A stretch of DNA of 64,000 nt from Paracoccus subflavus (GTDB lineage Bacteria; Pseudomonadota; Alphaproteobacteria; Rhodobacterales; Rhodobacteraceae). Location: contig NZ_SISK01000006.1 of the NCBI RefSeq assembly GCF_004310345.1, positions 124,001 to 188,000 of the forward strand, written 5' to 3'. The position numbers and the translations under genes are program-made. The notes below the pieces were generated by a model, which worked only from the letters and a program-made list of their open reading frames with translations, was not told where the DNA came from and ran no database searches. Below are positions 25,994 through 36,545 of the stretch, one piece after another; the stretch's first letter is position 1, and each line of letters opens with the position of its first letter.

Positions 25994-27031
25994 GTGAAAG
26001 CTGCTGTTCTGACTGCGCCGGATGCAATTTCTCTGGAAGATATCGCCGTACCAGAGACGAATCAGGGGGATGTCCTGATCGCCGTGCGGGCTGCGACGAT
26101 TTGTGGAACGGATATCAGGATCTATCGCGGTCGAAAGACCGCCGGGGTCCGGTATCCTTCTGTTCTGGGCCACGAGTTCGCCGGCGAGATCGTTGACACC
26201 GGCGGAAATCCCGCCCTCGGTACGGGCGATCGGGTGGCGCTGTGCCCCTTTGTCGCCTGCGGCCATTGTCATCTTTGCAAGACCGGACATGAGAACCTTT
26301 GCACCCAGGGCACGGCCATCGGATACGAAATCGACGGCGCCTTTGCCGAAGTGATCCGCATCCCCGCCCGCGCGGTCGAGGCCGGCAATCTTCGTCGCCT
26401 GCCCGACGGCATGAGCTTTGAGGAAGCCGCCCTGGTCGAACCCTTGGCCTGCGTCCTGAATGGCCAGAACAAGGTCAACCTGAGCAGCGCCGATACGGTG
26501 GTGATCCTGGGGACCGGACCGATCGGATTGCTGCACGTTCATCTGGCACGCCTGCGCGGGGCGGCGAAGATCCTCGTTTCGGACCCCAATCCTGCCCGCC
26601 GCGAGGTCGCGCTGGCCGCAGGCGCGGATTTCACCATCGACCCCATGACCGAGGATGTGGAGGCGCGGGTCAAGGAGGCTACTGGCGGACGAGGCGCCGA
26701 TGTGGTGATCTGTGCAATCGGGATTCCCGCCCTGGCGCGTCAGGCGACCGATCTTGCAGCCTTCGGAGGACGGATCAGCCTGTTCGCCGGCTTTTCCAAG
26801 GGCGAGTCGGCCGAAATGGATGTGAATGCGATCCATTACCGCGAGTTGATGGTGACCGGCGCCTTTGGTCTGTCGCGCAAGGACTATGATCAGGCCTTCG
26901 ACATGGTGGCAAGCCGCCGGCTGGACCTCCGGCCGATGATCACGCATCGTTTCGGCCTGGACGACATCCAGGATGCTCTGGCGATGGCCGAGAAAGGCGC
27001 GGCGATCAAGGTGGCGGTGATGAATGGCTGA
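25994..27031 (+). CDS. zinc-dependent medium-chain alcohol/polyol dehydrogenase
   Basis: A 345-residue MDR dehydrogenase of the threonine/sorbitol dehydrogenase type. The catalytic zinc site includes CGTD and GHEFAGE, the structural zinc loop is CGHCHLCKTGHENLC, and the NAD site is GTGPIGLLHVHLA. The GTG at 25994 is preferred because GGGTGGGGA precedes it and the protein then begins MKAAVL, the usual family start; ATG 25973 has a weak site. The stop overlaps the GlpD-like start by 8 nt. It probably oxidises a sugar alcohol or sugar acid from the adjacent uptake and kinase pathway. Confidence 0.88.
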   Translation: MKAAVLTAPDAISLEDIAVPETNQGDVLIAVRAATICGTDIRIYRGRKTAGVRYPSVLGHEFAGEIVDTGGNPALGTGDRVALCPFVACGHCHLCKTGHENLCTQGTAIGYEIDGAFAEVIRIPARAVEAGNLRRLPDGMSFEEAALVEPLACVLNGQNKVNLSSADTVVILGTGPIGLLHVHLARLRGAAKILVSDPNPARREVALAAGADFTIDPMTEDVEARVKEATGGRGADVVICAIGIPALARQATDLAAFGGRISLFAGFSKGESAEMDVNAIHYRELMVTGAFGLSRKDYDQAFDMVASRRLDLRPMITHRFGLDDIQDALAMAEKGAAIKVAVMNG

Positions 27032-28637
27032 GATGCGCAACATCGACGTCCTGATCCTGGGCGGCGGCATCAACGGATGCGGAACGTTTCGCGACCTCTG
27101 CGCCCAGGGGGTGGACTGCCTGCTGCTGGAACGGTCGGATTTCTGCAGCGGCGCATCGGCGGGGTCGTCGCGCTTGATGCATGGCGGGTTGAAGTATTTG
27201 GAAACCGGCGAATTCAGGCTGGTGCGCGAAAGCGCCGAGGAACGGAACCGCCTGCTGCGGAACGCGGCCCATTACGTCAGTCCCCTGCCCTCGGTTCTGC
27301 CCGTGCGCAGCCGGCTCGGTGGCATCCTGCCGTCGATCCTGCGCTTCTTCGGAATGAAGGCGGCCCTGAACGATCGCGGTCATCTCATCACCCGGCTGGG
27401 TTTGACTCTGTACGACCTCTATGGCCGCAGGTTCCGCGCCCTGCCGCGTCACAGGATGCTGTCGCGCCGTCAACTGGAGCGCACTGTTCCGGGACTGGAT
27501 CGCGGCATCGTCGGTGCCGGTCTTTATTACGAAGGCCAGATCAGCCATGCCGAGCGGCTGGGCCTGGAGCTGGTTCTGGACGGCGAGGCCATGAACCCGG
27601 GCTCTCGGGCGCTGAACCATGTCACGATCGAAGGGCAGGCAGATGGGATCGTGACATATTCCCATGACGGGGTCCGCCATCGCGTTCGGCCCCGGATCAT
27701 CATCAATGCCGGCGGCGCATGGATCGACAGCGTCAACGCCGCGATCGGCCTGGACAGCAAGCTGATGGGCGGGTCGAAAGGGGCGCATCTTGTCATCGAG
27801 AACGACCGCCTGCTGCAGGCGCTGAACGGCCACATGGTGTATTTCGGCACCGCCGACGGCCGGGTCAACCTTGTCTATCCCTTCATGGGCCGGGTGCTTG
27901 TCGGATCAACCGACATCCGCATCGACGATCCCGACCAGGCGCAATGCTCGGATGCGGAAGCGGACTATCTGCGCGGCGTCGTGGCCGAAATCTTTCCCGA
28001 CATTCCGGTGACTGCCGACCAGATCCGCCACCGCTTCAGCGGGGTGCGGCCGCTGCCGCGTGCGGATGGCGACATTGGCATGGTGACCCGCGACCACTGC
28101 ATCGCGCGGCTGGCTTTGCCTGCCGGTACGCCGGTCCTCTGTCTCATCGGGGGCAAATGGACGACCTTTCGGCGCTTTTCCGAACAGGCCTCGGACGAAG
28201 TTCTGCGCCAACTTGACAGGCCGCGCCAGGCCAGTACGGACAACATGCCGATTGGCGGCGGCAAGGATTTTCCCGATGCCGGGACGCGCGCGGACTGGGT
28301 TGCGGAATGCGCACGATCGGCAGGCATTTCCCCGCTCCGGGCCGAGAGTTTGCTGCACCGATATGGCACGCGCGCGCGCCTGATCGCCATGGAACTGGGA
28401 AAGGATACACCGCTGGCCTTTCTGCCCGACTACAGCCGCGAAGAACTTGAATGGCTGATCCGGCACGAACGCGTGGGATGCGTGGATGACCTGTTGTACC
28501 GCCGCACGGCCATTGGGATATCGGGACTGCTGGATCAGCAGGTGCGCACGGAGATAAACGACATTTATCAAGAAGCATCATTGCACGAGGCAGGGCTTGA
28601 TACATGTTTCAAGACCCCGGCAGACGCCTTGCCGTGA
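27024..28637 (+). CDS. glpD: GlpD-like FAD-dependent polyol-phosphate dehydrogenase
   Basis: A 537-residue member of the glycerol-3-phosphate dehydrogenase family. The FAD motif GGGINGCG (about 11-18) is followed by SGASAGSSRLMHGGLKYLE, the YYEGQISHAERL block, VYPFMGRVLVGSTD and a C-terminal DAO_C helical domain. It is a peripheral membrane enzyme passing electrons to quinone. EryB of erythritol catabolism, an erythritol-phosphate dehydrogenase, is a GlpD homologue. With a kinase, an importer and a SorC regulator nearby, a polyol-phosphate other than glycerol-3-phosphate is plausible. The gene symbol denotes the family only. Confidence 0.85.
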   Translation: MAEMRNIDVLILGGGINGCGTFRDLCAQGVDCLLLERSDFCSGASAGSSRLMHGGLKYLETGEFRLVRESAEERNRLLRNAAHYVSPLPSVLPVRSRLGGILPSILRFFGMKAALNDRGHLITRLGLTLYDLYGRRFRALPRHRMLSRRQLERTVPGLDRGIVGAGLYYEGQISHAERLGLELVLDGEAMNPGSRALNHVTIEGQADGIVTYSHDGVRHRVRPRIIINAGGAWIDSVNAAIGLDSKLMGGSKGAHLVIENDRLLQALNGHMVYFGTADGRVNLVYPFMGRVLVGSTDIRIDDPDQAQCSDAEADYLRGVVAEIFPDIPVTADQIRHRFSGVRPLPRADGDIGMVTRDHCIARLALPAGTPVLCLIGGKWTTFRRFSEQASDEVLRQLDRPRQASTDNMPIGGGKDFPDAGTRADWVAECARSAGISPLRAESLLHRYGTRARLIAMELGKDTPLAFLPDYSREELEWLIRHERVGCVDDLLYRRTAIGISGLLDQQVRTEINDIYQEASLHEAGLDTCFKTPADALP

Positions 28638-28658
28638 AGGCTGGGCCTGCTGCCGGGG
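28615..28658 (+). terminator. hairpin spanning the glpD-like stop codon
   Basis: A 9-bp stem (CCCCGGCAG / CTGCCGGGG) encloses an inner stem (GCCTT / AAGGC) and contains the stop codon in its loop. There is no U-run. It may end the dehydrogenase transcript or block convergent transcription from the SulP side. Confidence 0.5.
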
Positions 28659-28846
28659 CTGTGGTTACCAAGACAAGACGCAGGCTGCGCGGCGGCGGCA
28701 TGACATTCGCCTTCATTGCCAGGTTCCGCCACATCCGCCCCCCCAAGATGCCGTTGCAAACTGCACGGCACGACCGCTTGTGGGCAGCCGCTTTCAGAGC
28801 CGGTCAGCCGTCCGTCAGGGCGCGTATCTTGCTGTTCCTGAGTTCT

Positions 28847-30343
28847 TCAATGCACCGTCAGCGCATTGAACGCGCCCGGCTTGTCGTGGATGGCCAGCTT
28901 GTCGACCAAGGTTTCTGAGGCCTGGTTCATGCCGATCACCCGAACCTCTGCCCCCTTGCGACGAAACTTCAGGACCGCCATGTCCAAGGCCTGAACCGAA
29001 CTGATGTCCCAGATATGCGCTCGGCTGACATCGATAGTGACGCGCTCGACCGCCTCGCGGAAATCGAAGGCTTGGGCAAAATCCTCGGCCGAGCCATAGA
29101 ACAGTTGCCCTTCGACAATATAGGTCCGTTCCCGTCCATCCTCGGACAATATGGAGCGGATGCGGAACAACTGCGCGATCTTCGCCGCAAAGAAGATGCC
29201 CGAGAGCATGACCCCAACCAGGACCCCGATGGCAAGATTGTGGGTATAGACCACCGTCGCCACCGTCGCGAGCATCACAACCGACGACGAGCGGGGGTGC
29301 GTCTTGAGAGTCTTGAGCGAGGACCACGAGAAGGTGCCGATCGAGACCATGATCATGATCGCGACAAGGGCGGGCATGGGAATGATGGCAACCAGCCCGC
29401 CAAGACCTACGACAAGGATCAGCAGAACCACGCCTGCGGTGAAAGCGGAAAGCCGTCCCCGTCCGCCGAATTTGACGTTGATGATCGATTGCCCGATCAT
29501 CGCACAGCCCGCCATGCCGCCGATGAAACCGGTCGCGGTATTGGCGATGCCCTGGCCGATGCATTCCTGGTTCCGGTTGGACTTGGTGTCCGTCAGGTCA
29601 TCAACGATGTTTTGCGTCATCAGGCTTTCCAGCAGCCCCACGACGGCCACGGCCGCCGCATAGGGAAAGATGATCAGCAGCGTTTCCAGGTTCAGCGGGA
29701 TGTCGGGGATCAGGAAGACCGGCAGCGTGTCGGGCAGCGCGCCCATGTCGCCCACCGTGCGCACGTCCCAGCCCATGGTCCAGACCAGCGCCGTCAGCAC
29801 GACAATGGTGATCAAGGGCGACGGGATCGCCGTTGTGATGCGCGGGAACAGATAGATGATGCCAAGGCCCGCCGCCACCAGCACCCAGGTCAGCCAGGTG
29901 ACGCCCGGATTGCCGAAATCCAGTTCCGGCAACTGCGCCATGAAGATCATGATGGCCAAGGCGTTCACGAAACCGGTCATCACCGACCTGGATACGTACC
30001 GCATGAACCGGCCGAGCTTCAGCAGGCCCGCACCGATCTGCAAAAGGCCGGCCAGCACGGTCGCGGCCAGCAGGTATTCCAGCCCGTGATCGCGCACCAG
30101 CGTGACCATCAGGACGGCGGTCGCCGCCGTCGCGGCGGAAATCATGCCGGGCCTGCCGCCGACGAAGGCGATCAGAACGGCAATCGAAAAGCTGGCATAA
30201 AGGCCCACCTTTGGGTCCACGCCAGCGATGAGGGAAAAGGCGATGGCCTCGGGGATCAGGGCCAAGGCCACGACAAGCCCGGCCAGCAGATCGCCGCGGA
30301 TGTTACCGAACCACTGCGCGCGGTATTCGGAAAATGAGATCAT
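28847..30343 (-). CDS. SulP family inorganic anion transporter with STAS domain
   Basis: A 498-residue inner-membrane transporter. The SulP core has about 11-14 membrane segments ([35 protein letters not shown] at the start) and a C-terminal STAS domain (about 400-490, with [24 protein letters not shown]). SulP proteins move sulfate, bicarbonate or other anions. As last gene of the sulfonate cluster it may export sulfate or balance anions, by inference. The start is uncertain: ATG 30343 gives the usual N-terminus, but 30364 and 30382 are possible. A 325-bp gap before it suggests a separate promoter. Confidence 0.88.
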   Translation of the reverse strand: MISFSEYRAQWFGNIRGDLLAGLVVALALIPEAIAFSLIAGVDPKVGLYASFSIAVLIAFVGGRPGMISAATAATAVLMVTLVRDHGLEYLLAATVLAGLLQIGAGLLKLGRFMRYVSRSVMTGFVNALAIMIFMAQLPELDFGNPGVTWLTWVLVAAGLGIIYLFPRITTAIPSPLITIVVLTALVWTMGWDVRTVGDMGALPDTLPVFLIPDIPLNLETLLIIFPYAAAVAVVGLLESLMTQNIVDDLTDTKSNRNQECIGQGIANTATGFIGGMAGCAMIGQSIINVKFGGRGRLSAFTAGVVLLILVVGLGGLVAIIPMPALVAIMIMVSIGTFSWSSLKTLKTHPRSSSVVMLATVATVVYTHNLAIGVLVGVMLSGIFFAAKIAQLFRIRSILSEDGRERTYIVEGQLFYGSAEDFAQAFDFREAVERVTIDVSRAHIWDISSVQALDMAVLKFRRKGAEVRVIGMNQASETLVDKLAIHDKPGAFNALTVH

Positions 30344-30668
30344 GATGTATCCAATGCCCCGCATCGGAAGGTCTTTATGCAAGACGTTCCAGCGTTCGGG
30401 GCGCGGTTCTTTGAAGGATTGTCCGGCGGATCGGCGGCCGGAAGAGCCACCCGGAATTTCACCGGGTCCTTGCGCTTGGCTGCCTCATAGGCCGAAGGCG
30501 ATCAAAAGATCAACCCGCCTTTGGTGCAAAAATGCTCATCCCTCACCGCGCCGCGGCAAAACCTGTCACATTCGTCAAATGCACGCGAAATAAAGAAAAG
30601 GGAATCCGGCATCCTGCCTGCGACACACGACGGTGTCGCCACCCTGATAGGGGCCATCGTCCCGGATC
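30344..30668. other. non-coding gap between YeeE-like and SulP genes
   Basis: 325 bp. It contains a 6-bp hairpin (ACCCGG / CCGGGT, 30449-30467) and AT-richer sequence around 30525-30605. I see no gene. It probably holds the terminator of the upstream unit and a SulP promoter, but neither is clear. Confidence 0.5.
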
Positions 30669-31892
30669 TCAGCCATCCGCTCTGCTTGGGCGACCTTCGG
30701 TAAAAAAACGAGGTCGCATCGCCACGCCCAGGATATTCCCTGCGAATGCCGCGATCGCCCATAAATAGCCATGCAGACTTCCAGAGGCGATGCCCGAAAA
30801 ATACGCCCCGATATTGCAGCCATAGGCGATGCGGGCCCCATAGCCCAGCAGCAGCCCGCCGATCACTGCAGCGATGACCGACCGCAGCGGAATGCGAAGG
30901 GACGGCGCGAACCGCCCCGCCAGCGATGCGGCCAGCATCGCTCCGGCGATGATGCCGAAATTCATGACGGTCGTGATGTCGGCAAACAGACTGGCCTGTA
31001 ACGCCTCGGCATTGCCCGGCCTTTGCCAATACGCCCATGCCGTCGGGTCGATGCCGATGATCTGGGCCAGCTTGGCGCCCCACAACGCAAAGGCCGAGGT
31101 GATGCCCCAGGGCCGGCCAGCCAAAGCCAGTGTCAGAAAGTTCAGGAGCACGAGCGCGACTGCTCCTGCAACCAGCGGCCAGGGTCCGCGCAGCCAGCGC
31201 GCAATCCCCGTGCGCGGGCTTGCCGGCGCTGTTTCCAAGGCTCCGTTCCGGCGCCGCTCGACCCATACCGTCAGGGCGGCAATGGCAGCAAAAATCGCCA
31301 GGGAAAGCGCGATACCGCCACCTGCTCCAAAGGGCTGCCACAAGGCAGTAGGCGGCAAAGACGGCAGGCCGGCCCACCAGTCGAAATGCACTGTTCCCAG
31401 AACCGACCCGATGATGAAGAAAAGCAGCGTGATCAGCATCCGCGCGTTTCCGCCGCCGGCCGTGAACAGGGTGCCGGAGGCACATCCGCCGCCCAGTTGC
31501 ATCCCGATCCCGAACATGAACGCCCCTGCCATCACCCCCAGACCCGCCGGGGCGATCAGTCCGCTGACCTCATTGCCAAACAGCGTTCCCGACGCCAGCG
31601 CCGGAAAGAACAGGACCACAGCCAAGGCCAACAGCACCATCTGCACGCGCAGCCCGCGCCCCCGCCCTTCGGTAATGAAGACACGCCAGGCCGACGTAAA
31701 TCCGAAGGCCGCGTGATACAGGGATATTCCCAGCGCTCCGCCGACAACAAACAGGGCCGCCTGCCTTGGGCCATAAGTCAGGGCAAGGCCGATCGCGCCA
31801 AGCACCAGCGCTGCGGCAGCGCCCATCCCCGACGCCCCCAGATCGACCATTCCGGCACCGGATCGGCCTGTTGATATTTTTGTATTTACCAT
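30669..31892 (-). CDS. YeeE/YedE (TsuA-like) sulfur-compound transporter
   Basis: A 407-residue polytopic membrane protein with about 9-11 helices and two related halves. The conserved cysteine motifs are present: GGGCASGTLF in the first half and AYGCNIGAYFSG in the second. In characterised TsuA such cysteines relay thiosulfate through the membrane. ATG 31892 is chosen because GGAGACAGG precedes it; longer frames upstream lack support. It follows SoeC in the sulfoacetate cluster, so it may move thiosulfate, sulfite or a related ion. Direction is unknown. Confidence 0.85.
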   Translation of the reverse strand: MVNTKISTGRSGAGMVDLGASGMGAAAALVLGAIGLALTYGPRQAALFVVGGALGISLYHAAFGFTSAWRVFITEGRGRGLRVQMVLLALAVVLFFPALASGTLFGNEVSGLIAPAGLGVMAGAFMFGIGMQLGGGCASGTLFTAGGGNARMLITLLFFIIGSVLGTVHFDWWAGLPSLPPTALWQPFGAGGGIALSLAIFAAIAALTVWVERRRNGALETAPASPRTGIARWLRGPWPLVAGAVALVLLNFLTLALAGRPWGITSAFALWGAKLAQIIGIDPTAWAYWQRPGNAEALQASLFADITTVMNFGIIAGAMLAASLAGRFAPSLRIPLRSVIAAVIGGLLLGYGARIAYGCNIGAYFSGIASGSLHGYLWAIAAFAGNILGVAMRPRFFTEGRPSRADG

Positions 31893-32068
31893 GGCCTGTC
31901 TCCGTAAACCAAGGGGCGGGCGGGGAATCTGGCAACCCACCACGGCGCTTAAGGCAAGGCGTGCCAGACGTCGAGATCCTGACGCACAACTGGGCGGGTT
32001 AGATAACATGAAATCCTGAAGACCCGGCCTTCATGACTGTTCAGTGGCAGATTACACGAGCCTTGGCG

Positions 32069-33019
32069 CTAGCTTCCTGCACCCATCGCACTTCCCACAG
32101 CCGCCCTTTCCTGACCGGGACCATCAGCCAGTCCCGACCCCAGGGTCGGTTGATGACCGTAATACAGTTGAACCACATGTTCGGCTTGCGCGAAAAACAG
32201 CCAGCGTGAAATGAGCGTCCCGACAAGATGGGCGCCGAAAGCCAGGCCAATGGCCAGAACACCGGCGTCAGCAAGAATGATCAAAGCGGGCAAGAGAATG
32301 AAAAAAACGATGCAGATTGCGCGAAGCTTGTCAGCCCGCCGTCGGGCGACCTGGAAAACGAATTCCTTCAGAAGGTAGTTCGTGCCGCTATGAGGGGATT
32401 CGAATAATCTCACCTGCCCTCCCCTGCCCAATCCGGTGGCCGACGAGACTGAATGGCCACGACCGGCAAAGCTTTGATCGCCCCACCACCAGCACGCCAA
32501 CTGAATGATCCCAAGCAACAGAATTGCTGTCAGCGCCAGAGCGATATGTCCCGACAGGATCGCCCCGGCGCTGACCGATGAAGCAAGGAAATAGGCGGGC
32601 GTCAGCGGTGAATTCCACCGCGGGACCGTGGCCATTTGCGCATAGATCATTGATGTGACGAAAACGGTCCCCAAGGACAGCGCCGCCCCTAAAACGCCGA
32701 CAATGGGAACAAGACGCTCCAGAAAGACCGCTGCGGCAGCAAACACTCCCATGGTCAGCAGCGCGGCAACGGCGATCCAAGCCTCGCGGCTGAGCCAGCT
32801 TGTCCGCCACTGGGTAAAGGCAAGAAGCGCCCGCTTTGGATTTCCCAGATGGAAGGTAGATGAGATCAGGCCCACGACCGCCAAGGCAATGCCCAGTCCG
32901 AACTGCCAGAACGCGGTCATTCCCGTACCCGTGGAAATTCCCAGCCCCAGGAAAGCAAGATAGCCGAAACCCGCGCCTGACAGGACACTGAAGATGATGA
33001 CGGAGGGAGCCGGATGCAT
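32069..33019 (-). CDS. soeC: SoeC-like membrane anchor of sulfite dehydrogenase (DmsC family)
   Basis: A 316-residue integral membrane protein of the DmsC/NrfD-like type with about 8 helices. Examples are VIIFSVLSGAGFGYLAFLGLGI near the start and ICIVFFILLPALIILADAGVLAIGLAFG near the end. The STFHLGNPKRALLAFTQWRTSWLSREA segment is characteristic of DmsC anchors. It would hold SoeAB at the cytoplasmic face and hand electrons to quinone. Its start shares one base with the SoeB stop, showing tight coupling. Confidence 0.87.
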   Translation of the reverse strand: MHPAPSVIIFSVLSGAGFGYLAFLGLGISTGTGMTAFWQFGLGIALAVVGLISSTFHLGNPKRALLAFTQWRTSWLSREAWIAVAALLTMGVFAAAAVFLERLVPIVGVLGAALSLGTVFVTSMIYAQMATVPRWNSPLTPAYFLASSVSAGAILSGHIALALTAILLLGIIQLACWWWGDQSFAGRGHSVSSATGLGRGGQVRLFESPHSGTNYLLKEFVFQVARRRADKLRAICIVFFILLPALIILADAGVLAIGLAFGAHLVGTLISRWLFFAQAEHVVQLYYGHQPTLGSGLADGPGQERAAVGSAMGAGS

Positions 33020-33759
33020 CAGATTTTCTCCAGAGCGCGGTCAAGCCAGGCAAAAAATCCCTTGCTGTCCTGCGAGACGGGGACCGGCGGATGGCTTGCC
33101 GCTTTGAGACGGTCTTTTGGTCGGGGCGGCAGGTACTTGTTCACGGGCTTTGTGCCCAGTTCAGGCATGAGGTCAAATCCACCCCGGCTGGCAACAAGCT
33201 GGCTGACGGCGCTGCCCGGATCGCCCAGATCTCCGAAATAGCGCGCGCCTGCCGGGCAGGTGCGCACGCAGGCGGGGACCCGGTCGTCTTCGGGCAGGTT
33301 CTCGTTATAAATCCGATCCACACAAAGCGTGCATTTCTTCATGACCCCGGCGGCCGCATCCATTTCGCGCGCGCCATAAGGACACGCCCAGGCGCAAAGC
33401 CCACAGCCGATGCAGGCATCCTCGTTCACCAGCACGATACCATCTTCGGCCCGTTTGTAGCTGGCGCCCGTCGGGCATACCGTCACGCAGGGCGCGTCCT
33501 CGCAATGCAGGCAGGATTTCGGGAAATGTACCGTTTGCGCCGTCCCCCCGCATCCCGGTTCTATTTCAAAGCTGTGGACACGATTGAGAAAGGTGCCGGT
33601 CGGCTCGGATCCATAGGCATCCATGTCCGACAGCGGAGCGCCGTAATTTTCGGTGTTCCATCCCTTGCAACTGATCACGCAGGCATGGCACCCCACGCAG
33701 GTATCCAGATCGATGACTAATCCCAGCTTGCGTTCGGTCGATTGCGGCAATGCGGTCAT
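33019..33759 (-). CDS. soeB: SoeB-like iron-sulfur subunit with four [4Fe-4S] sites
   Basis: A 246-residue DmsB-type ferredoxin subunit. Sixteen cysteines form four clusters: C21/24/27/31, C83/86/91/95, C116/119/122/126 and C143/146/164/168. It carries electrons from the molybdenum subunit to the membrane anchor. It overlaps soeA by 4 nt and soeC by 1 nt. No export signal is present, in keeping with a cytoplasmic SoeABC complex. Confidence 0.92.
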   Translation of the reverse strand: MTALPQSTERKLGLVIDLDTCVGCHACVISCKGWNTENYGAPLSDMDAYGSEPTGTFLNRVHSFEIEPGCGGTAQTVHFPKSCLHCEDAPCVTVCPTGASYKRAEDGIVLVNEDACIGCGLCAWACPYGAREMDAAAGVMKKCTLCVDRIYNENLPEDDRVPACVRTCPAGARYFGDLGDPGSAVSQLVASRGGFDLMPELGTKPVNKYLPPRPKDRLKAASHPPVPVSQDSKGFFAWLDRALEKI

Positions 33760-36545
33760 TTGCCCACCTTCCAGGTCAGATTTTTTGGTCCCTGCCCCAC
33801 TGGCGAGGCAATCGGCGCAAAGGGGGGTCCGGCTTCGTCCTGGGGCGCCACCTTCTCGATCCTGACGCGCAGATCGAACCAGGCCGCCTGCCCGGTGATC
33901 GGATCGGAATTCGACCAGCGCAGTCCGTCGCCACGAGGCGGTTGGAGTTCGTGGATCAGGTGGTTCAGCAGAAATCCCCGCGTCGCCTCTGGCGCGTCTT
34001 CGCCAAGTGCCCAGGCGCCCTTGCGTTTGCCGATGGCGTTCCAGGTCCAGACGGTATGCGGGTTAAGCGCCCCATGCAGCGCGACCGGCACGGTGATCGA
34101 CCCATGGGCCGAAGTCACCCTTGCCCAGTCGCCCTCGCGGAACTCGTGCTTTTCCCAGACATCGCGCGACACATACAGTGGATTATGCCCGTGGATCTGA
34201 CGCAGCCAGGCGTTTTGGGTACCCCAACTGTGATACATCGCCATCGGCCGTTGCGTCAGGGCATGCAGGGGATAGTCCTTGGGATCGACACGGCTGTCTT
34301 CCAGGGGCGGATACCAGATCGGCAGCGGGTCCATGACCTGACGAAGTTGATCCCGAAGATGTTCGGGCGGCTGACGCTCTCCATGACCCTCGGCGGCACG
34401 CTGGAACTTGCGCATCGGCTCTACGTACAACTGGAACACGTAGGGCTGAGGCTTGTCGTAAAACCCCATGCCGACCGCCCATTCCTGATAGTCCTTGTTC
34501 CATGCCTTGTAGTATTCAGCGCCCGCCGGGACATGGGCGATGTGGAAGCCCCCGGTTTCGATATAGCGGCGCAACTGGTCGGGATTGGGCATCCCCCGCC
34601 CTGTCTGATCGCCATTGCCGCGAAATCCAGACAGCGGTCCGATGCCCGGCCGCCGTTCGTGGTTCACGATATAGTCGGCATAGTCCTTGTAGATCGGGGC
34701 GCCATCCTCACGCACGAAGCCCGGAAGCTCCATGAGATTGGCCAACTGGATCAGGACCGTTTGAAAGCCGCGCACGTCGCGGTCGGGTTCAATGACTGGC
34801 CAGCGGATCGCGTCGGCCGCTGCCTCGGCCTCGCTGATCGGGCGATCAAGCAGACTGATGCAATCGTGACGCTCCAGATAGGTTGTATCGGGCAGGACCA
34901 GATCGGCATAGGCCACCATTTCCGAACTGTAGGCATCCGAATAGATGATCCGGGGGATCACATAATCGCCCTTTTCGTCGGTATCCGTCAGCATGTCGAT
35001 GACGCCACGGGTATTCATCGACGAATTCCACGACATGTTGGCCATATACAGGAACAGGGTGTCGATGGGATAGGGATCCCCGGCATGGGCGTTGGAGATC
35101 ACCATATGCATCAGCCCATGCACAGATAGCGGGTTTTCCCAGGAAAACGCCTTGTCGATGCGGGCCGGGGTCCCGTCGTCCTTCAAGGCCAGATGCTCTG
35201 GCCCATGCACGAAGCCCAGGTGCGGGCCGTCAAGCGGCAGGTCGGGACGTGCCTTGCAATGCGGCACTGGATGGGCTTCCACCGGCTTGGGATAGGGCGG
35301 CTTGAAACGGAATCCGCCCGGCACATCGACCGAGCCCAGCAGAATTTGCAGCACGTGCAGCGCCCGGCAGGTCTGAAAGCCGTTCGAATGTGCCGAAATG
35401 CCGCGCATTGCATGGAACGCCACCGGCCGGCCAACCATCCTTTCGTGCCGTTCGCCCCTGAAATCCGTCCAGGAACGCTCAAGGCTGATCGCTTCCTGGA
35501 AAGCGACGCGGGCGATTTCATCGGCCAGGGCCCTGATCCGCTCGGCGGGGATGCCGCAACGGTCGGCCACGGCCTCGGGGGTATGGTCAGGCTGCAGATA
35601 CCGCTCGGCCATAAGCTGCAGCACAGTCCGGTGGCCAGGATAGCTGCCGTTCAGATCGGGTCGGACGCCGGGCTGGTCGAAGGCCATCAGATCGCCGGTC
35701 ACACGGTCGATGACCAGAGGCTTGTTATCGTCGTTGCGCAGGAACAGGCCCGTGGCGTCATCAACCATGACAGGGGCGTTCGTATAGCGCGCAAGGTATT
35801 CCAGATCGATCTGCCCTGCCGCCATGAGGCAGTGGATAAGGGACAGGATCAGCAGTCCGTCGGTGCCCGGTGTTATCCCGAACCAGTCGTCCGCCACGGC
35901 ATTGTAGCCCGACCGGATCGGGTTCACGCCAATCATCCGCGCGCCACGGGCCTTGAGCTTGCCGATTCCCATCTTGATCGGGTTGCTGTCATGATCCTCA
36001 GCCACGCCGAACAGGACGAACAGTTTCGTGCGGTCCCAGTCGGGCTGACCGAACTCCCAGAAGGCGCCGCCCATCGTATAGATTCCAGCAGCGGCCATGT
36101 TCACCGAACAGAACCCCCCATGCGCGGCATAATTGGGCGTTCCAAAGGCCTGCGCCCAGAAACTGGTGAAGGACTGGGACTGGTCTCTGCCGGTAAAAAA
36201 TGCCAGCCGCGACGGATCGGTGCGACGGATTTGGCCCAGCCAGTCGCTGGCGGTTCCCAATGCCTCCTCCCATGAGATCTCCTGGAACTGCCCTGACCCG
36301 CGTGGACCTGTCCGGCGCAAGGGCGCCCGAAGCCGCGAAGGGGCGTTGATCTGCATGATACCCGCCGACCCCTTGGCACACAGCACGCCACGGTTGACCG
36401 GATGATCGCGATTGCCTTCGATATAGGCGACCTTGCCGTCCTTGAGATGCACATTGATCCCGCACCGGCAGGCGCACATGTAGCAGGTGGTCTTCCGGAC
36501 CTCATCAGAAACTTTCGGGGACAGGTCGATCCGTGGCTGATTCAT
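33756..36545 (-). CDS. soeA: SoeA-like molybdopterin sulfite dehydrogenase catalytic subunit
   Basis: A 929-residue DMSO-reductase-family molybdoenzyme. An N-terminal [4Fe-4S] motif (C21, C24, C28, C56) is followed by molybdopterin domains. GGFCSVN places a likely Mo-ligand Cys at about 146. The C-terminal molydopterin-binding domain contains [19 protein letters not shown]. There is no Tat signal, as expected for SoeA, which oxidises sulfite in the cytoplasm, and unlike DmsA or PsrA. Its start overlaps the pta stop by 4 nt. Position directly after xsc and pta, which release sulfite, strongly supports sulfite oxidation over DMSO, thiosulfate or polysulfide reduction. Confidence 0.88.
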   Translation of the reverse strand: MNQPRIDLSPKVSDEVRKTTCYMCACRCGINVHLKDGKVAYIEGNRDHPVNRGVLCAKGSAGIMQINAPSRLRAPLRRTGPRGSGQFQEISWEEALGTASDWLGQIRRTDPSRLAFFTGRDQSQSFTSFWAQAFGTPNYAAHGGFCSVNMAAAGIYTMGGAFWEFGQPDWDRTKLFVLFGVAEDHDSNPIKMGIGKLKARGARMIGVNPIRSGYNAVADDWFGITPGTDGLLILSLIHCLMAAGQIDLEYLARYTNAPVMVDDATGLFLRNDDNKPLVIDRVTGDLMAFDQPGVRPDLNGSYPGHRTVLQLMAERYLQPDHTPEAVADRCGIPAERIRALADEIARVAFQEAISLERSWTDFRGERHERMVGRPVAFHAMRGISAHSNGFQTCRALHVLQILLGSVDVPGGFRFKPPYPKPVEAHPVPHCKARPDLPLDGPHLGFVHGPEHLALKDDGTPARIDKAFSWENPLSVHGLMHMVISNAHAGDPYPIDTLFLYMANMSWNSSMNTRGVIDMLTDTDEKGDYVIPRIIYSDAYSSEMVAYADLVLPDTTYLERHDCISLLDRPISEAEAAADAIRWPVIEPDRDVRGFQTVLIQLANLMELPGFVREDGAPIYKDYADYIVNHERRPGIGPLSGFRGNGDQTGRGMPNPDQLRRYIETGGFHIAHVPAGAEYYKAWNKDYQEWAVGMGFYDKPQPYVFQLYVEPMRKFQRAAEGHGERQPPEHLRDQLRQVMDPLPIWYPPLEDSRVDPKDYPLHALTQRPMAMYHSWGTQNAWLRQIHGHNPLYVSRDVWEKHEFREGDWARVTSAHGSITVPVALHGALNPHTVWTWNAIGKRKGAWALGEDAPEATRGFLLNHLIHELQPPRGDGLRWSNSDPITGQAAWFDLRVRIEKVAPQDEAGPPFAPIASPVGQGPKNLTWKVGK

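Noticed and set aside
33756..36545. DMSO, thiosulfate or polysulfide reductase identity for the molybdoenzyme
   Set aside because: No Tat signal is present, and the gene overlaps pta in an xsc cluster, which fits SoeA better.
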